9,338 nt of DNA from assembly GCA_026396495.1 (NCBI GenBank), contig JAPLWR010000083.1, positions 1 through 9,338 on the forward strand, written 5' to 3'. The notes under the pieces are model-generated. The model saw only the letters and a list, made by a program, of their open reading frames with translations, was not told the origin of the DNA and did not search any database. The position numbers were made by a program, and so were the translations under genes. Shown piece after piece: positions 7,189 through 9,338 of the stretch. The DNA is from Candidatus Magasanikiibacteriota bacterium. GTDB lineage: Bacteria; Patescibacteriota; Patescibacteriia; Magasanikbacterales; UBA10003. The first letter of the stretch is position 1, and the number at the start of each line of letters is the position of its first letter.

Positions 7189-7479
7189 TTATTCAAAAAC
7201 TCCCTTAACTCTAAGTAGGTCTCCTTCTTTGTCTGGAAAGGATTGCATAATTCCCTGTCTTTCTTCTACAGTGCATCCTTCTACTTTATCTTCTCTCCAA
7301 ACATTAGTAGTTTTAGTATTAAACAAACTAGAGTCTCCTTTTATACCCAACTGACCTAATTTATTTACATAATCTAAAATAGAAGACAGGTCTTTAAGAT
7401 ACTTCTTTTTTTCAGCCGGAGTGAGTTCTAATCTGGCTAAATTTGCCAGATGATCTATCAAATCTTTAGTTATAATCAT
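7189..7479 (-). CDS. gatC: Glutamyl/aspartyl-tRNA amidotransferase subunit C
   Basis: A 96-residue, full-length GatC, the small subunit that wraps around the GatA-GatB interface and stabilises the complex. The N-terminal helix pair HLANLARLELTPAEKKKY (10-27) and the C-terminal WREDKVEG (61-68), RQGIMQSFPDKEGDLLRVK (74-92) are family-typical. The preceding gene, ligA, stops 19 nt upstream. That gap holds a consensus -10 element, so gatC is probably the first gene of its own transcript, with almost no leader. gatA follows 4 nt downstream. gatB is absent from the window and must be encoded elsewhere if the complex is functional. Confidence 0.95.
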   Translation of the reverse strand: MIITKDLIDHLANLARLELTPAEKKKYLKDLSSILDYVNKLGQLGIKGDSSLFNTKTTNVWREDKVEGCTVEERQGIMQSFPDKEGDLLRVKGVFE

Positions 7480-7487
7480 ATTAAAGT

Positions 7488-7516
7488 ATTATATCAGTCT
7501 ATTTAAGCATCTTCAA
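7488..7516 (-). promoter_or_regulatory. Predicted sigma70-type promoter for gatCA
   Basis: On the minus strand TTGAAG (7516-7511; 4 of 6 bases match TTGACA) is followed by exactly 17 nt and then TATAAT (7493-7488), a perfect -10. The -10 is preceded by TGA, so it is also a perfect extended -10 (TGnTATAAT). The expected start site, about 7 nt downstream, falls at 7480-7482, just 1-3 nt before the gatC ATG at 7479, so the mRNA would be leaderless or nearly so. The -35 and most of the spacer lie in the last codons of ligA. This is the best promoter I found in the window. Confidence 0.72.
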
Positions 7517-9280
7517 AAATTCTGCCTCATTTAAAATTTTTACCCCCAATCTTTTGGCTGTCTCATACTTAGAACCAGCTTCAGTTCCCGCAACCACATA
7601 AGAAGTATTTTTAGAAACAGAGGCGGGAGTGTTAGCTCCTAAAACCCTCACTTTTTCTTTGGCATCATCACGAGTTAATGAAGTGAGTTCCCCAGTGAAT
7701 ACAAAAGATAAACCTTGTAATTTTCCAGCTACACGAACCTTAGGATTTTCAATTATCACGCCATTTTCTTCCAGTTCTTTTAACAACTGGGTATTTTTAA
7801 TACTCTGAAACCATTCCCAAAGACTTTGCGCCATTACTTCGCCAACATTGGGCATAGCATTAAAATCTTCAAGACTGGCTTTTTTGATTTTCTCTAAATT
7901 ACCAAAATGATTAGCCAAATCAATCGCCGTTTCTTCACCTACATGCAAAATTCCTAAAGCATATAAAAATCTAGCTAAGGTTATTTTTTTAGAATTTTCA
8001 ATTGATTCAATCAGATTTTGTGCTGATTTTTCCGCAAATCTTTCCAAAGGTTCCAGATCACCCTTAGTTAGACTAAAAATATCAGCCGGGGTAGAAACTA
8101 ACCCAACATTAATTAGCTGCTCTACTATTTTTATCCCCAAACCATCTATATTAAAGGCTTTTTTAGAAACAAAATGACTAATTCTTTCTTTTTCTTTAGC
8201 AAAACAATTTTTATTAGTGCAAAATAAAGCCACAGATTTGCCTTCGCGTGAAGCTGCTTCTTTTTTTTCTACCAAAGACCCACACACAGGACATTTGGTT
8301 GGAGGATGTATTTCCTTTTCTTTACCAGTACGTAAACGAGAAAGAACCTCCACAACTTTAGGAATAATGTCACCGGCCTTTTCTAAAATAACAGTGTCAC
8401 CAATTCTCAGTCCCAAACGTCTAATTTCATCTAAATTATGTAAGGTAGCGTGAGTAACAGTTGTACCAGCCACAAAAACCGGATGCATAGTAGCCACAGG
8501 TGTCAGGGCTCCAGTTCTACCAACCTGCCAATCTACTTTTTCCACCACAGTGGTAGCTTGTTCAGCTGGAAATTTATAAGCAATCATAGCACGTGGAGTT
8601 TTACCAACTACACCTAATTTATCAAAAACATAATTATTATTTACTACCACTACTACCCCATCAGTCCAGTAAGGAAGTTTTTCTCGCTCTTTCATAATTT
8701 TAGCGTGAAACTTTTCCACTTCTAATAAATCTTTACAATAAACATTGTTAAGATTAACCTTAAAACCAAATAATTTAGCTAATTCATGAGTTTGTTCATG
8801 TGTTATTGCCCCCAAATCTGTCATTAAAGCATAGGCAAAAAAATCCAAATGTCTAGTGGCTGTAATATTGGAATCTAATTGTCTAATAGAACCAGCAGCA
8901 GCGTTTCTGGGATTAGCAAAGGGTTCGCGCCCAGCTTTGGTTTCTATTTTATTGATCGATTCAAAAACTTTTTTGGACATAAAACATTCACCTCGCACTT
9001 CTAATTCTCTAGGATTATCTAAAAAATCAAACAATTTTTTTTTATTAAAATTACCTTCTTGATCAAACTTTTTTAAAAATTCTTCCACTTCCTTTTTTTC
9101 TGGCATTCTTAATTTTAATGGAATAGCTTCTATAGTTTTTAAATTTTGAGTTATATTTTCTCCAATTTTCCCATCACCCCTAGTGGCCCCTACTTCTAAA
9201 AATAAATTTTTATAAATTAAAGACACAGCTAAGCCGTCCATTTTAATTTCAGCATAAAAATCAAACTTGGCTGAAGGCAC
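7499..9280 (-). CDS. ligA: NAD+-dependent DNA ligase, cut off from its N-terminal domain by an in-frame stop
   Basis: The 593-codon open frame encodes most of LigA, which seals nicks in replication and repair using NAD+. In order (numbering from the GTG at 9280): nucleotidyltransferase domain with EIKMDG (11-16, AMP-accepting K13), GATRGDG (31-37), EVRGE (94-98), FANPRNAAAGS (121-131) and TDGVVV (206-211); OB fold from about 232 with KFPAE (236-240), GRTGALTPVA (254-263); zinc finger C330, C333, C354, C359; helix-hairpin-helix repeats about 380-490; BRCT domain about 518-593 with FVFTGELTSLTRDDA. The homology continues in frame upstream of GTG 9280 (EAEDWL...) to an ochre codon at 9317-9319, and beyond it. 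So the natural start lies outside the window and GTG 9280 is only the first possible restart. Without domain Ia, self-adenylation from NAD+ should fail. Confidence 0.9.
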   Translation of the reverse strand: MPSAKFDFYAEIKMDGLAVSLIYKNLFLEVGATRGDGKIGENITQNLKTIEAIPLKLRMPEKKEVEEFLKKFDQEGNFNKKKLFDFLDNPRELEVRGECFMSKKVFESINKIETKAGREPFANPRNAAAGSIRQLDSNITATRHLDFFAYALMTDLGAITHEQTHELAKLFGFKVNLNNVYCKDLLEVEKFHAKIMKEREKLPYWTDGVVVVVNNNYVFDKLGVVGKTPRAMIAYKFPAEQATTVVEKVDWQVGRTGALTPVATMHPVFVAGTTVTHATLHNLDEIRRLGLRIGDTVILEKAGDIIPKVVEVLSRLRTGKEKEIHPPTKCPVCGSLVEKKEAASREGKSVALFCTNKNCFAKEKERISHFVSKKAFNIDGLGIKIVEQLINVGLVSTPADIFSLTKGDLEPLERFAEKSAQNLIESIENSKKITLARFLYALGILHVGEETAIDLANHFGNLEKIKKASLEDFNAMPNVGEVMAQSLWEWFQSIKNTQLLKELEENGVIIENPKVRVAGKLQGLSFVFTGELTSLTRDDAKEKVRVLGANTPASVSKNTSYVVAGTEAGSKYETAKRLGVKILNEAEFLKMLK

Positions 9281-9338
9281 TAGTTTTTTAACTCTAGTAA
9301 GCCAATCCTCTGCTTCTTATAAACTAAAAACATCCTCA
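9281..9338 (-). pseudogene. ligA: Upstream ligA coding remnant with in-frame TAA
   Basis: Reading the ligA frame upstream of codon GTG 9280 gives EAEDWLTRVKKL immediately after a TAA at 9319-9317, and EDVFSL immediately before it. Intact homologues typically carry a run like EDVFS.EEA.DW here, the junction of domain Ia and the nucleotidyltransferase domain. The stop therefore replaces one residue, most simply GAA (Glu) to TAA by one base change, with no frameshift. Domain Ia, about 60-70 residues and mostly beyond the window edge, is separated from the rest. It could be a real mutation or a sequence error; the window alone cannot decide. Confidence 0.75.

Noticed and set aside
8217..8453. Plus-strand open frame of 78 codons
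   Set aside because: It lies wholly antisense to the conserved ligA OB-fold and zinc-finger region and encodes no recognisable domain.
8856..9062. Plus-strand open frame of 68 codons
   Set aside because: Antisense to the ligA nucleotidyltransferase domain, with no independent support.
9317..9319. Stop codon reassignment explaining the ligA TAA
   Set aside because: TAA is used as the normal end of the flippase, SAM-enzyme and gatC genes here, and known Patescibacteria recoding involves TGA, not TAA.
1..9338. CRISPR arrays, insertion sequences, long direct repeats, toxin-antitoxin pairs or phage genes
   Set aside because: None seen; gene-free gaps are all under 20 nt and the only repeat of note is the internal duplication of the LOG-family protein.

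Overview
The window is AT-rich. Every supported gene lies on the minus strand, packed with 4-19 nt gaps or short overlaps. The style suggests a Patescibacteria (Candidate Phyla Radiation) genome, probably Parcubacteria-like. The reasons are compact same-strand gene strings, shortened housekeeping proteins, a LOG-family double-domain protein, an aberrant Lgt, and almost no Shine-Dalgarno sequences. This placement is inference from protein character; no rRNA or other marker is present.

In transcription order (high to low coordinates), ligA (NAD+-dependent DNA ligase) enters from the right edge and is interrupted by an in-frame TAA close to that edge. A well-formed extended -10 promoter inside the ligA 3' end drives gatC then gatA, two subunits of the tRNA-dependent amidotransferase. 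gatB is not in the window. GatA keeps its catalytic triad but lacks about 43 family-conserved residues near its C-terminal third. Next come a tandem-duplicated LOG-family protein, lgt (prolipoprotein diacylglyceryl transferase), a tRNA-Ser(GGA), and a spermidine-synthase-like SAM-dependent enzyme. The lgt stop codon lies inside the tRNA gene, and the SAM enzyme starts 13 nt after the tRNA ends, so the tRNA punctuates the transcript. The left third is a surface-glycan module: a Wzx/MATE-like flippase, a GT4 glycosyltransferase and a GT2 glycosyltransferase cut by the left edge.

The right part is information processing (DNA ligation, Gln-tRNA/Asn-tRNA formation), the middle is lipoprotein maturation plus two poorly defined enzymes, and the left is envelope glycan assembly. 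No mobile element, CRISPR array or long non-coding stretch is visible. I do not see a clear new multi-gene system. The points that merit attention are the lgt/tRNA overlap, lesions in two adjacent essential genes (ligA nonsense codon, gatA internal deletion), the LOG fusion with a degenerate second active site, and the predicted leaderless gatC transcript.
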